A stretch of 64,000 bases of DNA from Cudoniella acicularis (taxonomy: Eukaryota; Ascomycota; Leotiomycetes; Helotiales; Helotiaceae), in contig JAAMPI010000077.1 in assembly GCA_013054445.1 (NCBI GenBank), positions 1-64,000 on the forward strand, written 5' to 3'. Shown one piece after another: positions 11,777 through 22,386 of the stretch. How positions within the stretch are numbered: the first letter of the stretch is position 1; every line of letters begins with the position of its first letter. Below the pieces are notes generated by a model. The model was not told the origin of the DNA and searched no databases. It saw only the letters and a program-made list of their open reading frames with translations. The translations under genes were made by a program, and so were the position numbers.

Positions 11777-14700
11777 ATGACGGAGCCTCTCGACGGACCG
11801 GCTAAAGCCAATCCGTCACGTCGAAGAGGCTCAACAACCAACAGCACTGGCCTCGACTATCCCAATGCCCATCGAGTCGACGAAGGAATCCTCACCCGAA
11901 TCCGTTCTCTTCTCCTATCACGAAACGGTAGACGCCCACCGCGTACTCCATACCCGTCCGACGAAGGTCAGAAACACAGTTCCGAGGACGGGAATGCCGT
12001 CATACGATTTGATTTCACCACCGCGAAGAGCATTGCAAAACTAGCTCGAAGTGATTCTGGAAGACTTAGTTTACCTGACAACCTGGACACCGCATCCATC
12101 GACACGACTCTGAGGATGGAAATTATCGATCACGAAGAGCCTTCAGAACCCATACCCGAATTCAAATCCACACGACAATCCTCGTGCGCTTCGAACTCAA
12201 CGGCGAATCTAAATTCTTCCTCAGATGGCGCTCTCCAAGCAACGGATCTTCATGACGCCCTGCCTCTGAAGCTGGCGGGCCAAAGAAGAAATACAAATAT
12301 GGAATCGATTTTCAAAACAAGACGGAAACAGACAATGCAGTGAAATCGTGTATCGAAATTAGCACAGATATCCCAGAGAATGATGCAGCAATTCATGAGG
12401 ACGATCTCACTTGCTGTGATCCATGTTCTCCTCCCGGAGTGCAGGATTCCAAATACCTTGCTCCTAAGGATAATTTACCATCTTTTACTCAACCATCTTT
12501 TACTCAACCACAGCCTGCAGATCTTGCATGCTTCCTCGCTGACTGTCCTCCTGGACGCTTGCATTATCCAAGGCGTCAGCAATCAGATAGATCAGAACAA
12601 TCAAAACGTGCCCGGTCAAAAACGGGTTCTCAAGTCGAACATCTTGTTGACCGTAATATACAGCAGGATTTGAAAGAGGTGGCACAAAAACTTGCACAAG
12701 ATTCTGCTAAAATAAGTGCTGCCCTGAGAGGTATCAAATTTACCGATACTTTGGCCAAACGCCGAATTGAAAGGTCTAAAACCTCACGCTATGGCTACGA
12801 TGAAATTCCTCCGAGCAGAAACCCTACCAGAAAATTTCCGGCCCATCATCGATAAGCAGCGCATTCTCCATGGATTTGTTCCCGCATGCTTTCCAGTCCC
12901 AGCTGGTTACCACCAAAGAGACTGTGCGGCAGCCTTTCTCTGCTACTATCTTTACCAATTTCAGTCTTCCTGGACCTGAAACGAAACGATCTTCAATTGG
13001 CAAAGCGAGGAAGCAAAAGGATGGGAATGGACCTACTGGCGAGATGTCAAATCTAGACGAACTCAAACCACTGCAGCTTCTCCCTCTTCAAACAAATATC
13101 AAACAAGTGCCTCGAGAAGAACCATCGCCCCAGGAGCCGGTTCTTAAGGGTCAACTTGCTAGTGGGGTCATTCGAACCAAAGATTCTGACGGTGCGCTAA
13201 ATTCCAAATCCTACACAACGTCTCTCCTTTCAGGAGCTTCGAAAGGGTCCAGATATCGCCACCCCTTGCTCAAACCATCTGTATCTGAAGCCGAGCCGGT
13301 TGATACAGGCCTACCAATTCCGCCAAAGCTGACACCAATTGATTCTTTCTCTGGAGATATAATGTTCCAAGAGGTTCCTGACTCAATGCCAGCACTTAAC
13401 TCAAACACCTTACCAGCAAATACCGACCCTCTTGTTGAATCCAACCAAATGCAGGACTTGAAATTTCCTTCGAACAACCCTGTTGTTGAATCAAGCCAAA
13501 TCCAAGACTTGAGATTAGCTTCAAACGAGAAAAAAGCCGAGATGGCTGCGAGTCACTTGAACAAACTCCAGCAAACCATTGATCTGCTTGACAATGTCAG
13601 AGGCCAGGTCCAGGGTGTCAAGCAGTATGTACCTATTTCGCCACCCAATGGCAAAGTTGATACACCTGTAGAAAAGGAACCTTTATCGCAGCTTCCGGCG
13701 GTCAATCCCGTGGATGCTGAGTACTGGGGGTTCGTACCAGCTGTCAAAGATGCGGTCCAAGATGCAGTACAGGTTGTTGTCCAGAATGCTGTCAGTGAAG
13801 TGGTTGTGCCTCCAGGTGTTGAAAAGAAAGATGCCTCGCAAGTGTATCGCAGGCTCATGGCGGATTCTTTGTCCCAAGCTGCAAAAGATGCCGACAATTA
13901 TTTGAAAAGGCCATCTATTTGGGTTGAGCCCTCTCTACTTCAAACTGCCGCGATAAGGCCACCTCCCCCAGCCAAGCAGAAAGAACCAACCGCCCACAAA
14001 TTGGAAACGTTATCAGAAAAAAGCCCTTCTAGGCCTAAGGGAACTCCCTTCGTTTCGGGCCCTGTGCCAGAACGCTATGCCAATATTGGGAGTACGCTAA
14101 TCAATTTTGATTCTCAGGATAATCTGAATCTGACATCCCGGTCACTTTCTCCCAAGGACTTGGAATATACTCCTCTGGACATGGGACAAATTGTGTCGCC
14201 TGAAAACCATAAACAAGGGGAAAATCTGTCGGAGTCGGGAAAAAATTCATCACTTGCTGGATATGGTGTCATTCCTCCTCGAAGCTCGTCGAAAGGCCAT
14301 GTTCTAGGATCCAGAATTGGGGGAACAAACTCCCCTCAAAGATCCCCTTCGAAAAACGTTGTTATCAACAAGCGTTCCTATGAGCGTTTAGGTCCAGAAA
14401 AACGGCGTGACTTGCGCTCAGTATCATCAGTCGACTCGCTAAGGAGTACTGGGTCCTGTGGCAAGTATCTGGGACCTGATCGACCAACGAGGAAGTTGCT
14501 TGACCCGAGCGATGATCGAAGTTCGGCTTCAAACATCCAGTTCGACGGAAAGCTAGTCCGGAAGAACACGGTACAGTGGCTTCGTAGCCTACTTTCAAGC
14601 AACGCGCCATATGAGCCACGATTGACTGCACTCCCACCACGAACTAGGAGGGGTCTGAGTTCCTCAACTAAACGTGGTAGGTCCCAGACGGCACCCTCTC

Positions 14701-17700
14701 ACCCTGTTCAAAGTCTTTACCTTGGCGCTACCCCAAAGCCGAAGGACGGAAGAGACGCCACAGATATATCACGAGCCGATATGAGAGTTATGGTCCCTGA
14801 GACCTTTACCAGGACCATAGATGATCTCGAACAACTCCTGAATGAGGCCATTATCATAGCAAGGCAAGCGGCTGATAATCAGAATTCTGCATACATGCCT
14901 GCGATTTTGGATGATGCAGCAAGAATCTTGAAAAATGGGCGGAAGGAATTTTCGGAGGAGATCGCGTACAATCAAGCTCTCAGAGCCAGCACTCGGCCAA
15001 GACATTCGGAAACTATGTACTCAGATGAGATGTCAAGCATCGGCAGTGTGCATGAAAGCTTGAGAAGCTTTTCTGGAGACAGTTCTGCTGACTTCAGTGA
15101 TGGGGCTGGATACAAGCATCTTACTCCATACGCGGGAAGGAGCGTGGATGTCTTAGCAAACCGGACTCGCGCTAAGCACGACTCTGGCTGGCCCCGCATA
15201 GAACGATCACCCACTCCCTTTAAAGCATCCGCAGACCTGGACTATATCAAAGCTGCTGATCCACATTCCCAGCCTATTCAGGTTGATTTCGCAGCCACCC
15301 CACGAATGTCATCGGAAGAGCCAGTTCCCGTTGAACCACTAAGATGTCTCTCGGACTCGACCCCTGAATTTGAGAATGTTGATCCATTCAACGCACCAGC
15401 TAGGACGGAATCTGCACGAAAGATGTCCGAAAAATCCCCACGAAAGCTTAGTCCTAGCAAAAAGAGCGAGGTTCTTCGCGATGACACTGGAGGAGACCTT
15501 GGGTCGGTTCCCTTGCCCACTCTTACCCCTAGAGTCAGTCTCTCGCAAAATTGCCTCAGAAGAGGTTATTCAGAAGAGGATCACGAGGCAGTCAAGGCCA
15601 AGCTTGCAACAAAGTCGGTGCCTGGCAAGCGAGAGGTACGTGACTATATCGAGAACAACCGGCATCCTCCGATCCATCCTCGTGACAGCTCCTTGGGCCT
15701 GAGACAAAATGCTGAAGAGCTACAGAGCAACCATGAAGATTTTCGTGTAGTGTCTGGGAAAACATACTCATGGGAGGATATTGATCATTCGAAAATCAAA
15801 CCTTGCTCGCAGAATGATTCCAGAAACATGAATTCCTCCGCTTACGGTCGATCTAGATACATGACTTCTTCTGCTCGTGATCAGTCCATCTTGCCCTGTA
15901 GCATAAGTCTTGATGGATCACAGCCAACGGACGAGCTTGATTTCAGTACTGGCTTCGTCCACCGAGCAGCGAGCAGAGATGAACCGAGCCGGAGACCTCC
16001 ATATCAAGAAAATTCTAAGGCGGACCCAAACGCTGATCAATCAAGTCGAGAGCGTGAGGCAGTGGAGCTGAGAGATGTTCCCAATCCCGACTTACCGACC
16101 ACAAACTCCCGACGTCGACATGGCCAAAGACAGCAATTCAGTCTCAGAGGCAAGAATCACTTGAGCCTTCGAGAGAACTATAAAGGGTTTAGTTTTTCCA
16201 AATCACACAAGAGACTAGGAATTGCGAGGGATTGGAGGCCAGCACGGAAAAGGTTCTGTGCTGCTGTCGCTTGCATTAGCACAGCACTCGTAGGAATTCT
16301 GGTAGGAGTTTATGCTGGACAAGTCCCTGCCATACAGTACTATATTGTCGACTTTCACCACTACACAGTCCTCGGCAACGTGTTTTTCTTCCTCGGCCTG
16401 GCCATTCCAACATTTTTCTTCTGGCCACTACCACTACTTCATGGACGGAAACCGTACATTTTAGGCTCAATGGCACTCGCCATGCCCCTTTTATTTCCAC
16501 AAGCACTTTCAGTCGGGCAATTTAGAAATCCTAAAGTGGCTTATTGGAGAGTGGCTTTGATCATGTCTCGAGCATTGATGGGTTTCTGTTTGGGATTTGC
16601 CAACATGAACTTTAAATCAACTCTTACCGATCTATTCGGCGCCTCCTTGCAGAGTGAAAGCCCGCATCAAGAAGTTGTGGACGAGAACGACGTCAGGCGC
16701 CATGGAGGCGGCATGGGCATTTGGCTAGGTTTATGGACATGGTCCCAAATGGGCTCAATTGGCCTTGGGTTTCTGATCGGTGCAGTAATCATCAACCATT
16801 ACCCGCCATCCTGGGGATTTTACATCAGCATCATAATCATTGCCGGTGTTTTATTACTCAACATCATCACACCGGAGGTTCGACGTGCTCCTTTTCGAAA
16901 ATCCGTTGCTGAAGTCAGGAATGGTGATCAAGTCTCTCGTCGACTCGCTCGGGGTGAAGTGAAAATGCACATGGTGCAGACAGGTCCAAAATGGTGGGGC
17001 GAAGAATGCCACTACGGTGCGATCTTGACAATGAAAATGCTTCGTCAGCCGGGATTTCTTGTCATAGCTATATATGTCGCTTGGATGTATGCTCAAATTG
17101 TATTAATCGTTATTGTAAGTTCGATCGGACAGAGGTAGCAGTGTTGTGCTGACTTTCGACAGCTTCTCGGTTCATTAACTTCGAAGTATTACAAATTCAA
17201 GTCCACGTTCGTAGGCTTGAGCGTAATGTCAGTTCCGTTGGGTGCTATGGTGGCGATCCCATTTCAGAAAGCTTCATTGTTTAGTCGTACTCGGCCCCAA
17301 GGCCCCATTTCTGATGATGACACATACAAGAAGAAAGCCTCGTGGTCTTCTCACATGTTTCGGCGGGCAATATTTATTTTGACACTTCCTTTTGCTAGTC
17401 TTGCTTACACGTTATCATCTAACGGACCACCAATCCCTTTCATTTTGCCGATCTTGTTCGCCGGTCTGATTGGCTTCCTATCCAACCTTGCTATGGCGGA
17501 ATGCCACGGTATACTTATGGAAACCTTCGATACCTCAGATCTTCAACCAGGACAGACTGGCCGGGCGCGAGGTTCATCTGGGAACAAAAAAGCCGGCAAA
17601 CGAATAAATTATTCCTCATTTCCACGTGTTGCCTCTGCATTCGGTATTACCCAGGGCATTGGTTACATGCTCGCTTCGATTTCGACCGCAATTGGTGGTG

Positions 17701-18308
17701 TTGCCGAACGACATCTTGGCCAGAAAGCTGCAACTGCTGTTGTGGCCGGTATTCTTCTCTTGCTATCTATTCTCCTCCTCGGAGTTTTAGTTCGTTTTAA
17801 AGATGTGCAGATTATCCCAGACTCCAAGATGGACGAAATGTCACGCTGGAAGAACGCACAAAAAACTTCCGCTTTTAGACGAGCTGAAGGTATTGAAGAG
17901 GACGAGCCCTGGCGGCCAGTAATTATTGGCAATCCGACCCATCATACCAGACGAATGTCTGTGCTTGAGATGGGAGCTTTGACTCGTTGGAGTGAGATTC
18001 GTCAGAAGAACCATTTGGTTAATCAAATAAGTCTCGAAGCCAAACGCCCCGATCTCACCGTGACGGAAGATGTGAAGGAAAAGATCAAAGAAATGGAAGA
18101 AGAAATGGTCCACGACATACGAGGGAGTGTCAGTCGAATGAGCAGTCGTGGAAGTCGACAAAGCGATTATGAAAACAGGAATAGTAGGTATGCGGAGACT
18201 GGCGATCTCGGAGGTCATCGTGAAATGATATCGCAATCGGGAAACGGAACCAGCAGGAGGAGGATCAACACGGCAAGACCGTCAAATGGAGTGATACCGC
18301 CGAAGTGA
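11777..18308 (+). CDS. Very large MFS-like membrane protein with disordered N-terminus
   Basis: The secure part is the exon 12870-17114 plus 17163-18308, joined by a 48-nt intron (GTAAGT..CTGAC..CAG) in phase, with the stop at 18306. The first about 1100 residues of this part are Ser/Pro/Lys-rich and probably disordered. Then come about 12 hydrophobic segments in MFS style: RFCAAVACISTALVGILVGV, the motif-A-like LLHGRKPY, a long middle loop, and ITQGIGYMLASISTAIGG. A cytosolic C-terminal tail follows. Upstream, 11777-12343 (starting MTEPLDGPAKANPS), 12254-12855 and 12805 onward are open in three successive frames and look coding by composition, with no good intron between them. Each junction is a -1 shift. 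Either small indels or unseen introns are present. The substrate is unknown; long-tailed MFS proteins of this type are conserved in ascomycetes. Confidence 0.7.
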
Positions 18309-18696
18309 GAAAAGAACGACGGGATAGGTGGGAGGTTCTCCTTGATGGTGCTCTGACGGTCATGGATTATGTTTGGGAATGGATTGGTGTGAGGCATGGC
18401 TTACTGGAGACGGAAGTCGGAGCAGGTTTTGAAAATTGGTATTGGAGGAGTAGTGTTAGCACCTTTTCTGGGAAAGAAAAGATGAGTAGTGGTGAAATCC
18501 TAGATTGATTCCTGAATCGAAGTACCATTATCGAGTTTATGATTGTTTTGTGCACAATTTATACCATTCCTTCGTTAACTTCAATTTTAGAATTCACAAC
18601 AAACCTAAACCCTCTCCCTAAATAACCAGAATCCCACCTAAATGTAGTTCACTCAACGAAACAGCCTCAAATAACCGAAGGAACATGTTTCGCATT

Positions 18697-18874
18697 CTAA
18701 TTTCTCCTCCTCCCACTCCCCCTCCCCCACCTCTTAACCACCAAACTCAACGGCACAAAAACCACCAGCATAGCAAAAGCCAAACACCCATAACAAATAT
18801 TGTAAATCCTCCACCCCTCCCTCTTCCACGAGTTTGATACCCCTTTACCGCACCTCCTTCCATCAGCCGACCAA
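18697..18874 (-). other. Orphan exon-like segment with membrane span
   Basis: On the minus strand, after an acceptor-like GTTAG at 18875, a frame of about 59 codons runs to a TAG at 18697. It has a Cys/Trp-containing start (WSADGRRCGKG), one strongly hydrophobic helix (AFAMLVVFVPLSLVV) and a basic tail ending GRRRN. That pattern resembles the last exon of a membrane protein. No matching upstream exon is visible in the repetitive DNA beyond it. It may be a gene remnant or chance. Confidence 0.25.
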
Positions 18875-19023
18875 CTAACTCCTCCTCACTTTTCTAGAAA
18901 TAAAGCACTGTACTATACTACACTCAAGAATCTATATAGATAGGCGGAATAGGAGGGTAGTTTGGTTATATTTGTTGAGGGGTTAGTGTAAGAGTAAGGG
19001 GGAGGGGGGGGTTGGGGGGGTTG

Positions 19024-19100
19024 TATGTGTTGAGTATGTGTTGAGTATGTGTTGAGTATGTGTTGAGTATGTGTTGAGTACGTGTTGAGTATGTGTTGAG
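19024..19100. repeat. 11-bp minisatellite, 7 copies
   Basis: The unit TATGTGTTGAG is repeated head to tail seven times; copy six has C for T at its third position (TACGTGTTGAG). The array directly follows a G-rich tract at about 18999-19020. Confidence 0.9.
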
Positions 19101-19762
19101 TGGTGGGTATGGTATATGGAGGTAAGAAGGTTATTATTTTGTGAGTATTGAGGAGGAGGAGTGTGGGGTTTCTTAAGGGAGGGATGGCTTGTTTTTGCTT
19201 TTTTTTTTTTTGATGGAGATAGATGGGTGATATCAGAGGGTGGGTTATGTTAATATATTTTATTTTATATAGGAAAGGGGAAGGGAAGAGGGAAAAGGGA
19301 GGTGAGGAGATAGGAATGATGATGGAAAGGTGGGGATATGGAAGGGAAAAGGAAAAGGAGAAAGGTGATGTTGTGGTGGGAATAACGGAAAGGAAAAGGA
19401 GAGGAAGAGAGGAGGAGGGAGAAGAAGAAATGAACTCACCTGGTTATAATGGAACGAATCTTAGACTCTATACGTATACCTCTCATAACCAACACCACAA
19501 ACCACCCTATCACCAACCGAAAAATTCTGCTGACTTATTAAGCAGAGTTTTTCGACTGGAATAGAGATCTTTGCAAAGAATACAGTACAGGTTTTCCAGA
19601 TTATCTTAGAATGGCGTCAGAAACTCTGCAAAAATTTGGTTGGAAAGAATAATATATAGTTTTGTTTTAATTGCTCAATTATGCTGAAATTGTAACTTCG
19701 TTGGGTTTTTTTTTTTGCTAATGAAGAGATAAGAGTCTATTTAGCAGAAGAGAAGGCTCCTC

Positions 19763-20815
19763 CTATGGCCACATCCCAGAGCAGCAAATATAAGCTTCCC
19801 TCCACAGATTAGGATAATCATAGGCCGGATTCTGGTGATGGCCAAACTTCTCCACCTTTGGCCTATGGCTGATTTTCGAAATAGTGTTTCTAATCTGGGT
19901 CAACCTCTCATGCCACTTCTCGACTCCTCCCAGTCTAAGGATTTCAAGTCCTGCAAGGCCGTGAAGTTGTGCTGCTTCTACCCAAATCTCTTGACGCCAT
20001 TCTTCCTCGAATTCCGGGCCGATTTGCTCGCGGATTGCTTTCCAGGGACGGTTCCATCGGCCGCATTCGAGGATGAACCACATTGCCATGCCATCACCGC
20101 TGTTGCTTCCTTCGGAATCTTCACTCGCAAATGGACCAATTTGTTCAGCATCGCCTAATCCCGTTTCGTCGCATCCGATGTGTCGGAAGGTAGTCCAGTC
20201 AGGAATGCAATACCTGATATAGTCAAAGCGCGTTTGCAGATCAAATTTTGGTAGTGATGCTTCTGGATTTAAAAATGACTGCATGCTGGACTCGAAAAGC
20301 TCTCCGTAAATAACGTATTGAAATAAAGCTCTCATGGGTTCACAATCGACGGTGTACGCTTCGGACACGCCACCACTCCAGAAATTGGGCGTGGCATACC
20401 ATTGCTGGCCCGCCATGCGATCAATCATATCAGACACGGGATTAATAGTTTCGAAGCGCGCTAAGTGCATGCGCCGGATATCATCCATAGTGAGCCCTGC
20501 TTTCGCGACGCAAAGATCGAATAGAGCATCAATGCCGTTGCGAAATGCAGCGCGGAGAATCTCGTTGTTTTCTGGGCTTTGTAAAGCCCATTGTCCGACT
20601 TGTCGAGCGGTTGCTGCGACTAGGAACCAGGGGTTTGGTCGGAAGAAGACGCAGGAAGAGGCGGCGGCGAGACGGAGGATTTGGGAGGGTGGCGTGGAGG
20701 CGAATGCGGAGTGGAGGGTTCGGCAGGTTGAGGATAAGTTGGTGAAGTCTTCGATGTTTTGTAGTGAATTTGGGAGGAGCATGAGGAGCTCGGTGGGGAG
20801 GGTGAGGAGCGCCAT
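19763..20815 (-). CDS. F-box-like protein
   Basis: This is a single-exon frame of 350 residues from ATG 20815. Residues about 3-45 (LTLPTELLMLLPNSLQNIED, then FTNLSSTCRTLH) match the F-box pattern: a Leu-Pro-x-E-Leu helix and an L-x-x-x-C-R cap. F-box proteins bring substrates to SCF ubiquitin ligases. The rest is helical with several Trp-rich stretches but no WD or LRR repeats, as in many expanded fungal F-box proteins whose targets are unknown. A TATA element lies 52 nt upstream of the start. The gene stands alone, convergent with the large MFS-like gene. Confidence 0.8.
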   Translation of the reverse strand: MALLTLPTELLMLLPNSLQNIEDFTNLSSTCRTLHSAFASTPPSQILRLAAASSCVFFRPNPWFLVAATARQVGQWALQSPENNEILRAAFRNGIDALFDLCVAKAGLTMDDIRRMHLARFETINPVSDMIDRMAGQQWYATPNFWSGGVSEAYTVDCEPMRALFQYVIYGELFESSMQSFLNPEASLPKFDLQTRFDYIRYCIPDWTTFRHIGCDETGLGDAEQIGPFASEDSEGSNSGDGMAMWFILECGRWNRPWKAIREQIGPEFEEEWRQEIWVEAAQLHGLAGLEILRLGGVEKWHERLTQIRNTISKISHRPKVEKFGHHQNPAYDYPNLWREAYICCSGMWP

Positions 20816-20866
20816 AGTTGATGGTTGATGATGAGTTTGTGGAGGACGTGGCTGTCCGTAGTGGGG

Positions 20867-20876
20867 CTTATATATA
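20867..20876 (-). promoter_or_regulatory. TATA box of the F-box gene
   Basis: The minus strand reads TATATATAAG, 52 nt before the ATG of the F-box gene. Confidence 0.5.
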
Positions 20877-20993
20877 TTTTTTGGTGTTGTGGATTATTTC
20901 TGATTACTATTTCTGATGACTCGTTTCGGCGTGCGGGGAAGGACGCGGCGCAGCAGTGGTAGCGTGACCTCGCTTAATTGATTAAGGGGCTGA

Positions 20994-21043
20994 GTGGGCA
21001 GTGCGCTCCCCTTATCGCTCGCTTAAAAATGCGCGCTGCCCAC
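20994..21043. repeat. Inverted repeat, 13-bp arms
   Basis: The arms GTGGGCAGTGCGC (20994-21006) and GCGCGCTGCCCAC (21031-21043) are complementary with one mismatch and enclose a 24-nt loop. A smaller palindrome-like GCTTAATTGATTAAG lies just upstream. It may be the tip of a miniature transposon or a cruciform; no target duplication was found. Confidence 0.6.
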
Positions 21044-22097
21044 AAAAGTAAAATTACATATAAACCTTCGGCAAAATAGTTATCGTGAAAAATATATATG
21101 TGAAAAAACGCTCGGGTGGAAAAACCATCAGAGACAGTCCTAGGACTATCTCAGGCGTGGTACAAGAGCGAATCATTGTTTACGAAGAAACGATTTTAGC
21201 GGTTTCTTAGATCACTAACCTCGTACATTGGCCCGTACCAATGTTCAACCCAGCAACCTGCTTTCTTTCAAGGTACTAACTTCATTGAACTACTTCATGA
21301 GCTACTGAGTTTGTTGGATAGATTTTGCTTATTTGAATTTATATGCGCTGAAGGAGTTTCCTCGCTTCATGTGTGGGGCGGACGGCCTAATTGGTTCAGA
21401 AGCGCTATTTCCAGCTGTATTCCCGTCGTAGTGTTGTGTTTTATTATGTCTTGGGAGGCTTCATAGACGAGGTACCTGAGTTTGTTAGAAGTCTGTCCGT
21501 CCAAGCTTCAAAACAGGCCTCAATGGTTGGCTACTTTCACACGGAGATTCCCCCGGAAAAAAGGGGTGACGAACAGACCTTTGAGAAACCCGAGTAAGCG
21601 CTGCAGAGAAGGTGGAATTATATGTATATAGATTACGTTATGCAAAAATACGAATTGGCATTTTCCCCTCTTTCTGGTGCTGAAAATACTCCAGCCACAT
21701 TGCCACGTGCATAATCAAGGTTCGTAATTATCGAAACATGTGGGGCAGCAAATTGAAAGCATGCGCAAGTTTTCATTAATGCTTGTAATCTTACAAGGTG
21801 TCCCGTGTTGAATTCAATATATGCAGCCTAACATTGACTCCGGATGGTTATGTTTTACACTGACACACGGTGTACCGCGATTTTACGCCCAGCTGAAAGG
21901 GAGGTACCGATGCACTACAGTACGTACCTTGTATCACGGCGCATTGTTGTCGAAAGTTCAGCTGAGGGTAAAAAGTTTCAGACTTAAATACCCTTCCTCT
22001 TTTCTCTTTTTCGTCCGAATTAATCACTTCAATCACTTATTTAAACTCCCAAGTTTCTTCCCACAAAACTATCCTTCACCAAGCCCAAATTTTCAAG

Positions 22098-22386
22098 ATG
22101 CAATTCCACCTGTCATCCCTCTTCGTCATCCTCCTCGCAAGTTCCGCCGCCGCCTCAGCGCTACCCGCCGACAAGAAGCAGACATGCCTCACTAAATGCG
22201 AAACTACTTATACAAGCTGTGTGAAGACTTGCCCGCATGTCACCGCGTCATGTCAGCATGCGTGTAGTGTGACGCTGACTAATTGCGAGGCTATTTGCGA
22301 TACTGTGAGTTTTTCTCGAGTCGTGTTGAGGGATATGTGATTGAAAGAGATGGATGGGTTGCTAATTGTGTGCATAGGAGTCGTAA
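22098..22386 (+). CDS. Small secreted protein with four CX3C pairs
   Basis: The model has exons 22098-22304 and 22378-22386 (intron with donor GTGAGT, GCTAAT branch site and CATAG acceptor), giving 71 residues that end in TES. The start at 22098 gives a typical signal peptide: a hydrophobic FVILLASSAAASA core ending before LPADKK. The mature part of about 50 residues has eight Cys in strict spacing CX3C-X6-CX3C-X6-CX3C-X6-CX3C, an 11-residue repeat. The spacing suggests a disulfide-pinned helical hairpin. Such small Cys-rich secreted proteins are often effector candidates or cell-surface peptides, but function here is inference. If the intron is not removed the frame continues 9 more codons to a stop at 22338-22340. 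Confidence 0.7.

Larger units (their letters stand above)
18309..19762. other. Intergenic with low-complexity DNA
   Basis: This is the 3' flank of two convergent genes. It contains a G-rich run near 18999-19020, an 11-bp minisatellite, a poly-T run near 19200, and an orphan exon-like segment (each listed separately). The purine-rich open frame around 19223-19564 is a composition effect. Confidence 0.5.
20816..22097. other. Intergenic with a repeat-like hairpin
   Basis: This region separates two divergently transcribed genes. Apart from the F-box promoter and the inverted repeat at 20994-21043 I see no feature. The 100 nt before 22098 are CT-rich and include a TTAAATACC motif near 21984 that could be the core promoter of the secreted-protein gene. 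Confidence 0.5.

Noticed and set aside
19400..19460. Possible exon with a good GTGAGT donor on the minus strand, partner of the orphan exon at 18697-18874
   Set aside because: The intron would be over 500 nt and cross the minisatellite, far outside the intron sizes seen here.
19223..19564. 113-codon open frame on the plus strand
   Set aside because: It is made of purine-rich low-complexity sequence (Glu/Gly/Arg/Lys) with no start context or motif.
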